Assembly: GCA_019348135.1 (NCBI GenBank)
Contig: JAHWJY010000008.1
Span: 1 to 47,369 of the forward strand
Length of the DNA: 47,369 bases
Origin: Actinomycetota bacterium
Lineage (GTDB): Bacteria > Actinomycetota > Nitriliruptoria > Nitriliruptorales > Nitriliruptoraceae
Direction of reading: 5' to 3'
The first letter of the stretch is position 1. Each line of letters opens with the position of its first letter. The translations under genes were made by a program, and so were the position numbers. A model generated the notes under the pieces. It searched no databases. It had not been told where the DNA came from and saw nothing but the letters and a program-made list of their open reading frames with translations. Below, piece after piece: positions 15,793-24,049 of the stretch.

Positions 15793-17597
15793 CGGGGTCG
15801 GGCGCCGGCGTCGAGCACGGCGAGGGCCGGGTTGTCGATGCCTTGGGCCAGGAGGGCGGCGGCCTCGCCGGCGGCGCGGTCGCCGACGGCCGCACCGTGG
15901 CGCAGCGCCCGGACGTGGAGCTCACGCATCCCCCTCCGGGCCGTCAGCTCCTGCAGGAGCTCCACCCACGAGGCGGTCCCTGCGGCGCCGTGCCGTGCGC
16001 CGAGCCCGCACAGGGCGTCGAGGATGTACGCGTCGAGCCAGACGTAGGGATCCGCGAGGCGGTTGCACCGCTCGCGGGCGTCCAGGAGCCCGGCGAACGC
16101 CAGGTCGACGTCCCCGCGGGCCTCGGCGGTCAACGCGACGCCGCGTGCCGCGATGCCCTCCCAACAGGGGTCGCCGAGCTGGCAGGCCCGAGCGAACGCC
16201 TGTCGCGAGGCGGCCGTCGCCTCGTCCAGGTCACCGCCGCGGAGGTGGACCTCGCTCCGGAGCGCCTGCGGCCAGGGGAGGAACGCCAGCCAGTGGTCCC
16301 CCGTGGCGAGCTCCGTGGCCGTGTCGAGCCAACGGCCCGCGTCGACGAGCTCGCCCCGCAGGAGGTGGACACGGCCGATCATGGAGCTGGCGAACGCCTC
16401 CCGCCGGCGGTCGCGGGCCTGCCGGGCGAGCCCGACCGCCTCCCCGAGCAGCGCGAGCGCCCGCGGGTAGTCGGAGCGGTCGCTCTCGACGGATCCGAGG
16501 TAGGTCTTCGCCTTCGCCGTCACCATCACGTCGCCGTCCGCGAAGGCCAGCGCGTCGTTGAGCCAGTGCGTCGCCCGGTCGTAGCGTCCGCGGAGGAAGT
16601 CGACGTACCCGAGCTCGGCCCGTGCTCGCGCGACGCTCGCCCGGTCGCCGGCGGCCGCCGCGATCGCGTCCACCTCGTGGAGTGAGGCGAGACCCTCCTC
16701 GTCGAGGCCGCCGAGCGCGTGGATGAGCGCCTCCGCGAGCCCGAGTCGAGTGCTCAGGCGGAGGTCGGGTGACCCGGCCCGGTCGGCCATCGCGACCGCG
16801 GCGCGTAGCGCATCGATGCCGGCCAGTGCCGCCCCAGCGGCGATGGCCGCGGTGCCCGCCTCCACCACGGCCTCCACGGCGCCCGGTCCGACCGTCGGCT
16901 CGGTGGGGCGTCGGCGCTCACGCACGGCGGACTCGACCGCGGCGCCCGGGGAGAGTCCCAGCTCGGTCTCGAGGAGCTCCGCGTAGCTGGCGTACTGGCG
17001 TCGTGCCCGCTCCGGATCGCCGACGAGCCGGTAGAGCCGGATCAGCAGCGCCTGGTGGTTCTCGTCCAGCGGGTTCAGCGCGACCACCCGCGACGCGTAG
17101 GCGATCGCGTCCGCTGAGCGTCCCAACGACAGCGAGCCGACCGCGGCCTCGTGGAGGATCGCCTCCGTCGCGGCCGCGAGGTGGCGTTGCGCCGACAGCA
17201 GCCAGGTCGCGAACGCTGCCGACTGCCGCGGCGCGTACCCCTCGAGGAGCTCACCGCCCAGACCGGGGAGACGGACGGCCTCGGGCCACGACCCCGTCGT
17301 GAGGACCGCCACGTCGATGACGGTGTCCGGTGGCAGGTCGAGCACCACCGGATCGCCCTCGAGCACCGTGCCGTCGCCGAGCGCGCGGCGGAGCTCGGCG
17401 AGGTTCCAGCGCAGCGCCCGCAGCGGGTCATCCGCCTCGGCGTAGAGCAGCGAGGCGAGCTGCGACCGGAGCGGCGGGTGCTCGCTCAGCAGGAGGTAGG
17501 CCAGAAGCGCCCACGTCTTCCGGCTGCGGATGCGGTACCCGCCCCCGCGGAGCCCGTCGATCCTCGGCGGGCCGAGCAGCTGGATGGCGACAGGCAT
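15768..17597 (-). CDS. SARP/BTAD-type transcriptional regulator with TPR-like repeats
   Basis: A 609-residue protein. The N-terminus (about 1-95) is an OmpR-like winged helix with RSRKTWALLAYLLLSEHPPL and ALRWNLAELRRALG. The next 130 residues form the bacterial transcriptional activator domain, ending with NPLDENHQALLIRLYRLVGD and RRQYASYAELLETELGLSP. The rest is a long array of helical TPR-like hairpins. There is no NB-ARC ATPase motif, so this is the smaller BTAD-TPR form rather than the large AfsR-like one. Such proteins activate secondary metabolism or stress genes; the target is unknown. ATG 17597 lies just downstream of the redoxin gene on the same strand. The 3' end overlaps leuD. Confidence 0.83.
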   Translation of the reverse strand: MPVAIQLLGPPRIDGLRGGGYRIRSRKTWALLAYLLLSEHPPLRSQLASLLYAEADDPLRALRWNLAELRRALGDGTVLEGDPVVLDLPPDTVIDVAVLTTGSWPEAVRLPGLGGELLEGYAPRQSAAFATWLLSAQRHLAAATEAILHEAAVGSLSLGRSADAIAYASRVVALNPLDENHQALLIRLYRLVGDPERARRQYASYAELLETELGLSPGAAVESAVRERRRPTEPTVGPGAVEAVVEAGTAAIAAGAALAGIDALRAAVAMADRAGSPDLRLSTRLGLAEALIHALGGLDEEGLASLHEVDAIAAAAGDRASVARARAELGYVDFLRGRYDRATHWLNDALAFADGDVMVTAKAKTYLGSVESDRSDYPRALALLGEAVGLARQARDRRREAFASSMIGRVHLLRGELVDAGRWLDTATELATGDHWLAFLPWPQALRSEVHLRGGDLDEATAASRQAFARACQLGDPCWEGIAARGVALTAEARGDVDLAFAGLLDARERCNRLADPYVWLDAYILDALCGLGARHGAAGTASWVELLQELTARRGMRELHVRALRHGAAVGDRAAGEAAALLAQGIDNPALAVLDAGARPRQAVTRGR

Positions 17598-17621
17598 GGG
17601 ACCCCGCGTTCGACCGGGGGA

Positions 17622-18272
17622 TCACGCCCGCCGTGCGGCGGTCGTGAACACCCGGATGTCCGGGAAATCCTCACAGTACTGGTAGGCGTAGTCGAGGAGC
17701 ACCGTTCCGTCCGTCCCGACCACGAACTCCCCGACCGCCCGCCAGGGGTCGTCCACGGGTGCGACCCCGGTGCGCCGGCGGTCGTCCTGGAAGGCACGTC
17801 CGAGCGCGGCCGGATGCGTCCAGTACTCCGCCGGCGCGTCGAAGAGCACGCGCTCCACGGGCCACTGCCCCAGACCCCAGGCCCGGTAGGCCTCGTGCGT
17901 GGGGTCGCACAGGACGGCGCAGGGAAGTGCGTGGCCGACGCGGTACGCCCGGGCACGCTCCGGCTCGCCCTGACCCACGATGACCGGCTCGAGGCCGGCG
18001 TCGCGGATCGCGGGGTACTCGGCGACGAGCCGCGCTGCCCGTTCGGCGCCGCAGCTGCATCCGAAGTGACGCCAGAACATCACGAGGGCAGGCCGCTCGG
18101 ACCAGAACTCCGACAGGGCCCTCGGCGTCGCTTCGTGGTCCGGCAGGACCAGGTCGGGAGCGGCGGCGCCCGCGACGAGGCGCTTGCCGGCCGCCTCGAC
18201 AGGCCCAGCGGTCCAGCGCTCGAGCCACTCCTCCTCCGCGGCCGCGGTCAACGCCGCGAGCGCGGCGGTCAC
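17622..18272 (-). CDS. AhpC/TSA-superfamily redoxin (peroxiredoxin-like)
   Basis: A 216-residue thioredoxin-fold protein from GTG 18272. The redoxin part begins around residue 40 with GAAAPDLVLPDHEATPRALSEFW, and the redox site is FWRHFGCSCGAE, where the cysteine pair C-S-C sits at the peroxiredoxin position. Later segments (EPVIVGQGEPERARAY and GEFVVGTDGTVLLDYAYQ) match the PRX-like AhpC/TSA group that is common in actinobacteria. Peroxide or thiol reduction is inferred; the substrate is not visible. The GTG overlaps the stop of the upstream DUF4242 gene by four bases (GTGA), so the two are coupled. Confidence 0.75.
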   Translation of the reverse strand: MTAALAALTAAAEEEWLERWTAGPVEAAGKRLVAGAAAPDLVLPDHEATPRALSEFWSERPALVMFWRHFGCSCGAERAARLVAEYPAIRDAGLEPVIVGQGEPERARAYRVGHALPCAVLCDPTHEAYRAWGLGQWPVERVLFDAPAEYWTHPAALGRAFQDDRRRTGVAPVDDPWRAVGEFVVGTDGTVLLDYAYQYCEDFPDIRVFTTAARRA

Positions 18273-18520
18273 GCGTGCTCCTCCACCTCGAAGATCTCGT
18301 CCGCGACGAGCCCGTGCGCCTCCCGGTGCACCCGCTCCGCTGCTTCGGCGTTCGGCGCCTCCACGAGGCAGAAGATCCGTCCCGCATCCTCGTCGACCCA
18401 GTAGCGCAGGTAGTTCACCCCGTACTCGCTCTGGGTCGCGAGGTCGGCGCGGTGCGCGTCCGCGACGTCCGCCGCGCTGACCCCGCCCTCGACGTTGTGC
18501 ACGTCCATGAACATCGGCAT
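18269..18520 (-). CDS. DUF4242 family protein (SCO4226-like, possible nickel binding)
   Basis: An 83-residue ferredoxin-like fold protein starting at ATG 18520, with AGAGGGA six bases upstream. It contains the hallmark start MPMFMDVHNVEGGVSAADVA, then AHRADLATQSEYGVNYLRYWVDEDAGRIFCLVEAPNAEA and a closing HREAHGLVADEIFEVEEH. The Streptomyces relative SCO4226 binds nickel through its dimer interface, so metal binding is possible; this is family knowledge and not seen directly. It is first in a two-gene operon with the redoxin. The 170-bp gap to the divergent PadR gene is unusually AT-rich for this DNA and should hold both promoters. Confidence 0.75.
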   Translation of the reverse strand: MPMFMDVHNVEGGVSAADVADAHRADLATQSEYGVNYLRYWVDEDAGRIFCLVEAPNAEAAERVHREAHGLVADEIFEVEEHA

Positions 18521-18631
18521 CGCCGTCCCTCTCGTCGGTGAAGGTGTCACCGAACACCACCGGCGTTTGACGACCCGTTTGACGGACCGGTGTGCGGAAC
18601 CGACCCGCCTACCGGCCAGCGTCGCGATACC

Positions 18632-18667
18632 TTGCACCGCTATGCACCTTGTGCTTCTATGCATATG
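18632..18667 (+). promoter_or_regulatory. AT-rich regulatory region with repeated TATGCA boxes upstream of padR
   Basis: Within a locally AT-rich stretch, TTGCAC (18632) is followed by two CTATGCA boxes, one starting at 18640 and one at 18657; the second forms the palindrome ATGCAT and runs into CATATG. PadR proteins usually bind ATGT/ACAT-type palindromes over their own promoter, so autoregulation here is likely. The precise -10 cannot be fixed, because both TATGCA boxes fit. Confidence 0.45.
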
Positions 18668-18690
18668 GCTACCAGCTATGGAGGCACAGC

Positions 18691-19050
18691 GTGCACATCG
18701 ACAAGGACCTGGTCGCGGCGTCGGCGACGCCGCTCGTCCTGGCGATCCTGACCGAGGGCGAGAGCTACGGCTACGCGATCCTCAAGCGGGTGCGCGAGCT
18801 GTCGGGCGGCGAGCTCGAGTGGACCGACGGGATGCTCTACCCCCTGCTGCACCGCCTCCTCCGGCTCGGGTACGTCACGACCGAGTGGCGGACACCCTCG
18901 GGCGAGCGTCGCCGGCGCTACTACGCGATCACCGATGACGGACGCGCGGCCCTGGCGGAGCAGCAGCGCCAGTGGATGACCGTCGCCCGGACGTTGGGCG
19001 ACGCCTGGCGGGACGCGGGCTGGCTACCGACCGCCTTCGGTGAGGCGTGA
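18691..19050 (+). CDS. PadR-family transcriptional regulator
   Basis: A 119-residue winged-helix regulator. GTG 18691 has a GGAGG site at 18680-18684. It shows the PadR core: TPLVLAILTEGESYGYAILKRV, the recognition region ELEWTDGMLYPLLHRLLRLGYV and the wing TTEWRTPSGERRRRYYAITDDGRAAL. It is the short type without an extended C-terminal effector domain. Its stop overlaps or abuts the start of the membrane protein gene, and this pairing is typical: PadR represses a downstream transporter or membrane gene. The AT-rich boxes upstream are the probable operator. Confidence 0.87.
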   Translation: MHIDKDLVAASATPLVLAILTEGESYGYAILKRVRELSGGELEWTDGMLYPLLHRLLRLGYVTTEWRTPSGERRRRYYAITDDGRAALAEQQRQWMTVARTLGDAWRDAGWLPTAFGEA

Positions 19051-19052
19051 CG

Positions 19053-20393
19053 ATGGGTGAGGTGGAGCCGCGGATCGCCGAGTGGCGCGCCTACGTCGAG
19101 CAGGCGCCGGCCGTCGACGGCCACGACGTGGAGGAGCTCGAGACCCACCTCCGCGACCAGATCGCCGAGCTGACCGCGGCGGGGCTGACCGCCGACGAGG
19201 CGTTCCTGGTCGCCGTGAAGCGGATGGGTGACCTCGACAGCCTGTCGCGGGAGTTCGCGCGGGAGCACAGCGGACGACTGTGGAAGCAGCTCGTCCTCAG
19301 CGGCGACGACGAGCCGGCGCGCGCGGTCGGCGGCTGGGTGGAGCCGCTGCTGTTCGCCCTGGGCGCGGCCGTCACGGTCCAGATCGTCCGGCTGCTCGCG
19401 GGGGTGCCCGACGAGCCGCCCGCGTGGCTGCTCCGCAACCTGGGGCTGTTCGTCCTGCCCTTCCTCGCCGGCTACTTCGCCCGACGGCGGCAGCTGGGCA
19501 CCGGGGACCTGCTGCGGACCGCGGTGCCGTTCGTCCTCGCCGCGCTCGTCGTCAACCTCTACCCCTTCCGCAGGGACTCGGTCACCGGACTCCTCGTGGC
19601 CCTGCACCTCCCGGTCGTCCTGTGGTTCGCGGTCTCCTACCCGTACATGGACACCACGGTCCGCTCGCACGAGCGCCGGATGGACTTCGTCCGCTTCACG
19701 GGCGAGTGGCTCATCTACTACGCCCTCCTGGCGCTCGGTGGTGGCGTGCTGATGGGCCTGACCGCCGCCATCCTCGAGCCCGCGGGCATCGACGCCGAGC
19801 GGGTCCTCGAGTGGGTGCTGCCGTCGGGCGCGGCCGGCGCCGTGATCGTGGCGGCGTGGCTCGTGGAGTCCAAGCAGCACGTGGTGGAGAACATGGCGCC
19901 GGTCCTGACCATGCTGTTCACGCCGTTGTTCGCCCTGATGCTGACGGTGGCCGCGGTGACCTACGTCGTCTCGGGGCTCGCCGGGGGGTTCGACCGCGAC
20001 CTGATCGGGGTCTTCGACGCGCTGCTGGTGGTCGTGCTGGGGCTCGTGCTCTACGCCATGTCCGCGCGGGACCCGGCCCAGCCGGCGGGGCCGATGGACC
20101 GCGTCCAGCTGCTGGCCGTGGCGGCCGCGCTCGTGCTGGACGTGATGGTGCTGGGCGCGATGGTGGCGCGCATCGGCGACCTCGGCGTCACCCCGAACCG
20201 CGTGGCGGCGCTGGGCCTCAACCTCGTCCTGCTCGTGAACCTGGCCGGGGCCGCGTGGCTGTCGGTGCGGTTCCTGACCGGCCGGGCCACCTTCCCCCGC
20301 CTCGAGCGGTGGCAGACGGCCTACCTCCCGGTCTTCGCCGTCTGGGCCGCCACCGTGGTCGTGGTGCTCCCGCCGCTGTTCTCGTTCACCTGA
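19053..20393 (+). CDS. PadR-linked multipass membrane protein with permease-prefix domain
   Basis: A 446-residue membrane protein. The soluble N-terminus (about 1-85) is the permease-prefix-domain type: GHDVEELETHLRDQIAELTA then AGLTADEAFLVAVKRMGDLD. About ten hydrophobic segments follow, beginning near residue 88 and ending at the C-terminus (WAATVVVVLPPLF). No transporter signature is recognised, so function is unknown. I choose ATG 19053 because GGTGAGG is seven bases away; a GTG at 19047 that overlaps the padR stop is the alternative. The gene forms an operon with padR, so its expression is probably controlled by that regulator. Confidence 0.75.
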   Translation: MGEVEPRIAEWRAYVEQAPAVDGHDVEELETHLRDQIAELTAAGLTADEAFLVAVKRMGDLDSLSREFAREHSGRLWKQLVLSGDDEPARAVGGWVEPLLFALGAAVTVQIVRLLAGVPDEPPAWLLRNLGLFVLPFLAGYFARRRQLGTGDLLRTAVPFVLAALVVNLYPFRRDSVTGLLVALHLPVVLWFAVSYPYMDTTVRSHERRMDFVRFTGEWLIYYALLALGGGVLMGLTAAILEPAGIDAERVLEWVLPSGAAGAVIVAAWLVESKQHVVENMAPVLTMLFTPLFALMLTVAAVTYVVSGLAGGFDRDLIGVFDALLVVVLGLVLYAMSARDPAQPAGPMDRVQLLAVAAALVLDVMVLGAMVARIGDLGVTPNRVAALGLNLVLLVNLAGAAWLSVRFLTGRATFPRLERWQTAYLPVFAVWAATVVVVLPPLFSFT

Positions 20394-20405
20394 CGGCGGG
20401 CACGG

Positions 20406-21389
20406 TCACCGGCGCGACTCCTCGCGGTCGCGGTCGGGGACGTGGTCGGCGACGTAGGCGTCGCGGGACCCCCGGGGCCGGGGTCGCCCGGAGGTGGTGT
20501 CGCGCCGCGTCTGGTGCTCGAGCTCGGCGTTGATCTCGGCGCCGAGCAGGACCGAGAAGGCCGTCAGGAACAGCCACAGCATCAGGATGATCACGCCGGC
20601 GAGCGCCCCGTAGGTCTCCACGTACGACTCCCGGCCCGCGAGGCTCACGTAGAGGGCGAACGCGGCCGATGCCAGCAGCCACACGACCGTGCCGATGACC
20701 GAGCCCGGCGTCGTCCAGCGCCACTTCGGCTCGTCGCGGTCCGCCGCGTAGCGGTAGAGCACCGACAGCGCCGTCATGACGGCCACGGCGAGCACCGGCC
20801 ACCGTCCCCACTGGACGAGGGTCTCGCCGAGGGAGCCGAGCCCCAGGGTGCCGAGGACGGCGGGCACGATGGCGACGAGGCTCAGCGTGAACAGCATGAA
20901 GACGATGCCGAGGAACGTGAGCCCCAGGGCGAGCCCCCGGAGCTTGAGGAAGCTGCGCGTCTCCTCCTCGTCGTACGCCGTGTTCGTCGCGTTGATCAGT
21001 CCCTTCATCCCGCTGGACGCCGTCCACAGCGCACCGAGGAGCGAGATGGCGAAGCCCCACCCGAGGGCCCGGCCGTCGCCGGAGGTCGCCTCGGTGACCT
21101 GTTGCTCGATGATGCTCGCCGCACCCGCCGGGAGTCCGCCGGTGAAGCTCGCGACCTGGTCCTGGATGGTCGCGGGATCGGCCAGGAGCCCCCACAGGGT
21201 CATCGCCGCGATCAGCGCCGGGAAGATCGCGAGCATGGCGTAGAAGACGACGCCCCCGGCCATGAGCGCGACGTTGTCGTCCTTGATCTCGTCCTTGACG
21301 CGGACCGCGACCTGCCTCCACCCCTCGCGGGGGATGTCGGTCGGCGTGGTCGCGCGTCGGCCGGCGAGCACGTCGGGGCGGTCGGGCAC
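20406..21389 (-). CDS. YihY/BrkB-family inner-membrane protein
   Basis: A 327-residue membrane protein of the YihY/virulence factor BrkB family. The N-terminal segment AGGVVFYAMLAIFPALIAAM is the family hallmark, followed by the amphipathic loop and five further hydrophobic segments, with LGWGFAISLLGALWTASSGM and LRGLALGLTFLGIVFMLF among them. The charged C-terminal tail (after about residue 285) is Arg/Asp-rich and likely cytoplasmic. GTG 21389 has a GAGGAG site seven bases upstream. The family was once called ribonuclease BN, which is not supported. It converges on the PadR-linked membrane gene with only 12 bp between stops. The role is unknown. Confidence 0.87.
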   Translation of the reverse strand: MPDRPDVLAGRRATTPTDIPREGWRQVAVRVKDEIKDDNVALMAGGVVFYAMLAIFPALIAAMTLWGLLADPATIQDQVASFTGGLPAGAASIIEQQVTEATSGDGRALGWGFAISLLGALWTASSGMKGLINATNTAYDEEETRSFLKLRGLALGLTFLGIVFMLFTLSLVAIVPAVLGTLGLGSLGETLVQWGRWPVLAVAVMTALSVLYRYAADRDEPKWRWTTPGSVIGTVVWLLASAAFALYVSLAGRESYVETYGALAGVIILMLWLFLTAFSVLLGAEINAELEHQTRRDTTSGRPRPRGSRDAYVADHVPDRDREESRR

Positions 21390-21506
21390 GGTGGCTCCTC
21401 GTCGGGGTCCGGTACGACGGTAGGCACCACCGTGGCGTCCGCCCCGCGGCGGCCCGTCGGTCCGGTCACCGCTGTGGCGGCCCCACGTCCGTCCGGCCGT
21501 ACCGGG

Positions 21507-22001
21507 TCACGCCTCGACCGCGAGCTCCTCCACGTACGTCGCGTTCGGCAGGGCGGCGAGCGTCGCCGGCGGCACCACGACCTTCAGGGCCCGGCTGCCG
21601 CCACCCACGACGACCCGCTCCCGCTCCCGGACACGCTCGTCGATCAGGAGCGGCAGGTCCGGCGGGAGCCCGAACGGCGTGACGCCGCCGATCTCCATCC
21701 CGGTGAGCTCGCGGGTCTGGTCGGCGGTCGCGAACGACAGCTTGCGCACGCCGAGGAGCTTGCGCACGCGCTTGTTCACGTCGAGCTTCGTCGTGGCGAG
21801 CACGAGGCAGGCGGCGTAGGTGGGCGGATCGTCGCGCGACGCCACGATGATGCAGTTGGCCGAGTCCTCGAGCGCCACGTCGTAGGCCGCGCAGAAGGCG
21901 GCCGTGTCGGCGAGTGCCGGGTCGATCTCCATCAGCTCGTACGGCGCCGCGAGCCCCGCGAGCTCGCGACGGACCCGTGCCTCGACCTCGGGGCCGCTCA
22001 C
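21507..22001 (-). CDS. YbaK/EbsC-family aminoacyl-tRNA deacylase-like protein
   Basis: A 164-residue protein of the YbaK/ProX editing fold. It shows DSANCIIVASRDDPPTYAAC, the conserved lysine region TTKLDVNKRVRKLLGVRKLSFA and the GGVTPFGLPPDLPLLID loop, all typical of single-domain deacylases that remove mischarged amino acids from tRNA. Substrate preference (Cys-tRNA-Pro, Ala-tRNA-Pro or another) is not readable. GTG 22001 overlaps the stop of the phosphatase gene upstream (GTGA). It is the last gene of a three-gene operon with the LLM oxidoreductase and the phosphatase; the three functions share no obvious pathway. Confidence 0.85.
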   Translation of the reverse strand: MSGPEVEARVRRELAGLAAPYELMEIDPALADTAAFCAAYDVALEDSANCIIVASRDDPPTYAACLVLATTKLDVNKRVRKLLGVRKLSFATADQTRELTGMEIGGVTPFGLPPDLPLLIDERVRERERVVVGGGSRALKVVVPPATLAALPNATYVEELAVEA

Positions 22002-23161
22002 GGGCCGATCCGGACGAGCGGGACCTCGACCTCGTCGCGGGTGAGCGCACCGTGCTGTCCCAGCAACCGGCCACCGAACGGGTCGACGTCGCGGTGCACG
22101 AGCGAGCCGCGGGTCGCGACGGCGACGACCTCGCCGATGCGGTCGAGGACGTGGTCGGCCACCACCCCGAACCAGCCGGACGCGATGGCGTCCTCGCGCG
22201 CCACGACGACGGCGCGTCCGTCGAGCGTGTCCTGCCAGGCCGCGAGCACGTCGTCGCGCGCCCCCGGCTCGGCCCACAGCTGCCGGACGCGCGGCTCGCC
22301 GGCGAGGATCCGGACGCCGGCGGTGAGCTCGGGGTGGTCGGCCAGCTCGAGCACCTCGTCCTCCGGCACCGTCACCATGCCGTGGTCGGCGGTCACCAGC
22401 AGCTGGGTGCCGCGCGGGAGGAGCTCGGCGATCCGTTCGAGCTCGGCGTCGACGGTCGCGAGCGCCTCGGCCCACGGGTCGCTCCCCACGCCGTACACGT
22501 GCCCCATCGTGTCGACGTCGCCGTGGTGGGCGTAGACGATCGTCGGCCCGCGGCCGCGTGTTGCGGCGACGGCGGCCTCGACGGTGCTCACGAGCCCGAC
22601 CGCCTCGACCCGCGTCCCGCCCCGCAGTCCGGCGCGCGTGAGCCCGGAGTCGGTGAAGTCCGGGTGGACCACGACGGCGACCCGCGCGCCGAGCTCGCCG
22701 GCGCGCTCGAGCGCCGTCGGGGTGGCCTGGTAGGTCTCCGGGACGATGACCTCGCGGGCGTCGAAGCCGCCGCCGCGGCAGCCGACACGCCACACGAGCA
22801 GGTTGAACGGCTGGTCGTGGTCGGGATGGCCGATCGCGTAGCCGGTGATGCCGTGCTGACCGGGCGGCAGACCGGTGCCGATCGACGCCAGTGACGAGGC
22901 GGTCGTCGTGGGGAACACCGCGTCGACGACCGTGTCGGGCCGTGCGGCGAGGAACGGGGCGACCTCGGCGTGCTCACGCAGCTGCCGGGCGCCGAGGCCG
23001 TCGACCACCAGGACCACGACCGCGTCGCTGGGAGGCAGCGACAGCGGGTTCACCTCCCCGATCCCGACCGCGGCCATGGCGGACGGGACGAGGTCGGCGA
23101 TCGAGGCCTCGCCGTACCGTGGCGCGACGAGGTCCCCGGGGAGCGTCCCCCCGTGGGTCAC
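21998..23161 (-). CDS. Alkaline-phosphatase-superfamily phosphodiesterase (nucleotide pyrophosphatase-like)
   Basis: A 387-residue metalloenzyme of the type I phosphodiesterase/nucleotide pyrophosphatase group. Metal and nucleophile motifs are visible: the first metal ligand in VVVLVVDGLG, the nucleophile region AVFPTTTASSLASIGTG (Thr) with GQHGITGY following, the YAHHGDVDTMGH block and TADHGMV. There is no signal peptide, so it probably acts in the cytoplasm on a phosphodiester or pyrophosphate substrate. GTG 23161 overlaps the stop of the LLM oxidoreductase by four bases, and its own stop overlaps the YbaK start. The substrate is unknown. Confidence 0.85.
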   Translation of the reverse strand: MTHGGTLPGDLVAPRYGEASIADLVPSAMAAVGIGEVNPLSLPPSDAVVVLVVDGLGARQLREHAEVAPFLAARPDTVVDAVFPTTTASSLASIGTGLPPGQHGITGYAIGHPDHDQPFNLLVWRVGCRGGGFDAREVIVPETYQATPTALERAGELGARVAVVVHPDFTDSGLTRAGLRGGTRVEAVGLVSTVEAAVAATRGRGPTIVYAHHGDVDTMGHVYGVGSDPWAEALATVDAELERIAELLPRGTQLLVTADHGMVTVPEDEVLELADHPELTAGVRILAGEPRVRQLWAEPGARDDVLAAWQDTLDGRAVVVAREDAIASGWFGVVADHVLDRIGEVVAVATRGSLVHRDVDPFGGRLLGQHGALTRDEVEVPLVRIGP

Positions 23162-23997
23162 GCCACGGCCTCCGCGAGCCGCGCGTACGCGTCGAGCGCC
23201 GGGATGACCTCGTCGCGGCCTGCCGGCGGGAGCCAGAACGAGGTCTGCTGGACGCCGAGCTCGCCGAAGTGGCGGACCTGGTCGACGTCGGGCTTGGAGC
23301 CGTAGACGTGGAAGAGGAACGCGTCGGGGTCGCGGCCCGCCTCCTCCAGCGCCGCGCGGACCTCCGGGATCGCGTCCTTCAGTCCGCGCCCGCCGATCGG
23401 CATCCACCCGTCGCAGTGCGCCACGAGCGCGGCCTTCGCCTTCGGGCCCAGCGCGGCACCGAGCAGGACCGGCGGGTACGGATCCTGCACCGGCTTCGGC
23501 CACGCGTAGCTGGGCGCGAACGAGACGTGCTCGCCGGCGTAGCTCGCCTCGTCCTCCGTCCAGAGGGCCTTCATCGCCGAGAGCGACTCGTGCACGAAGG
23601 CACGCCGGTCGGCGAACGCGACGCCGTGGTGCTCGGTCTCGGGCACGTCCCAGCCGTACCCGATGCCGAAGTCCACCCGGCCGCCGGAGAGGTGGTCCAG
23701 GGACGCGACCTGCTTGGCCAGGTCGATCGGGTGGTGCTGCGCCACGAGGCAGATCCCGGTGCCGAGGCGCAGCTGGGTCGTGACGGCGGCCGCCGCGGAC
23801 AGGGCGACGAACGGGTCGAGCGTGCGCTTGTACATGTCCGGCAGCTCGCCGCCCGCCGGGTACGGCGAGTGGTCGACCGGGATGTGGGTGTGCTCCGGGA
23901 CGTACAGGGACGCGAACCCGCGCGCCTCGACCTCGCGCGCCAGGTCGTCGGGCGCCATCGCCCGGTCGGTCGGGAAGATCATCACGCCGATGCGCAC
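23158..23997 (-). CDS. LLM-class F420-dependent oxidoreductase
   Basis: A 279-residue luciferase-like TIM-barrel flavin/F420 enzyme. Family marks include VRIGVMIFPTDRAMAPDDLA, RGFASLYVPEHTHIP, the LRLGTGICLVAQHHPIDLAK block, SGGRVDFGIGYGWDVPE and PPVLLGAALGPKAKAAL. This pattern fits the TIGR03619-like actinobacterial F420-dependent group. The substrate is unknown. I start at GTG 23997, which has AGGAG seven bases upstream; an earlier in-frame start at 24024 lacks a site. It heads the operon with the phosphatase and YbaK genes. F420 use is family knowledge and not shown here. Confidence 0.87.
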   Translation of the reverse strand: MRIGVMIFPTDRAMAPDDLAREVEARGFASLYVPEHTHIPVDHSPYPAGGELPDMYKRTLDPFVALSAAAAVTTQLRLGTGICLVAQHHPIDLAKQVASLDHLSGGRVDFGIGYGWDVPETEHHGVAFADRRAFVHESLSAMKALWTEDEASYAGEHVSFAPSYAWPKPVQDPYPPVLLGAALGPKAKAALVAHCDGWMPIGGRGLKDAIPEVRAALEEAGRDPDAFLFHVYGSKPDVDQVRHFGELGVQQTSFWLPPAGRDEVIPALDAYARLAEAVA

Positions 23998-24049
23998 GGG
24001 CCGCTCCTGGGTCGTTCCCCGCACCGTAGCCCCGGCGGCCGGGAGTCGG

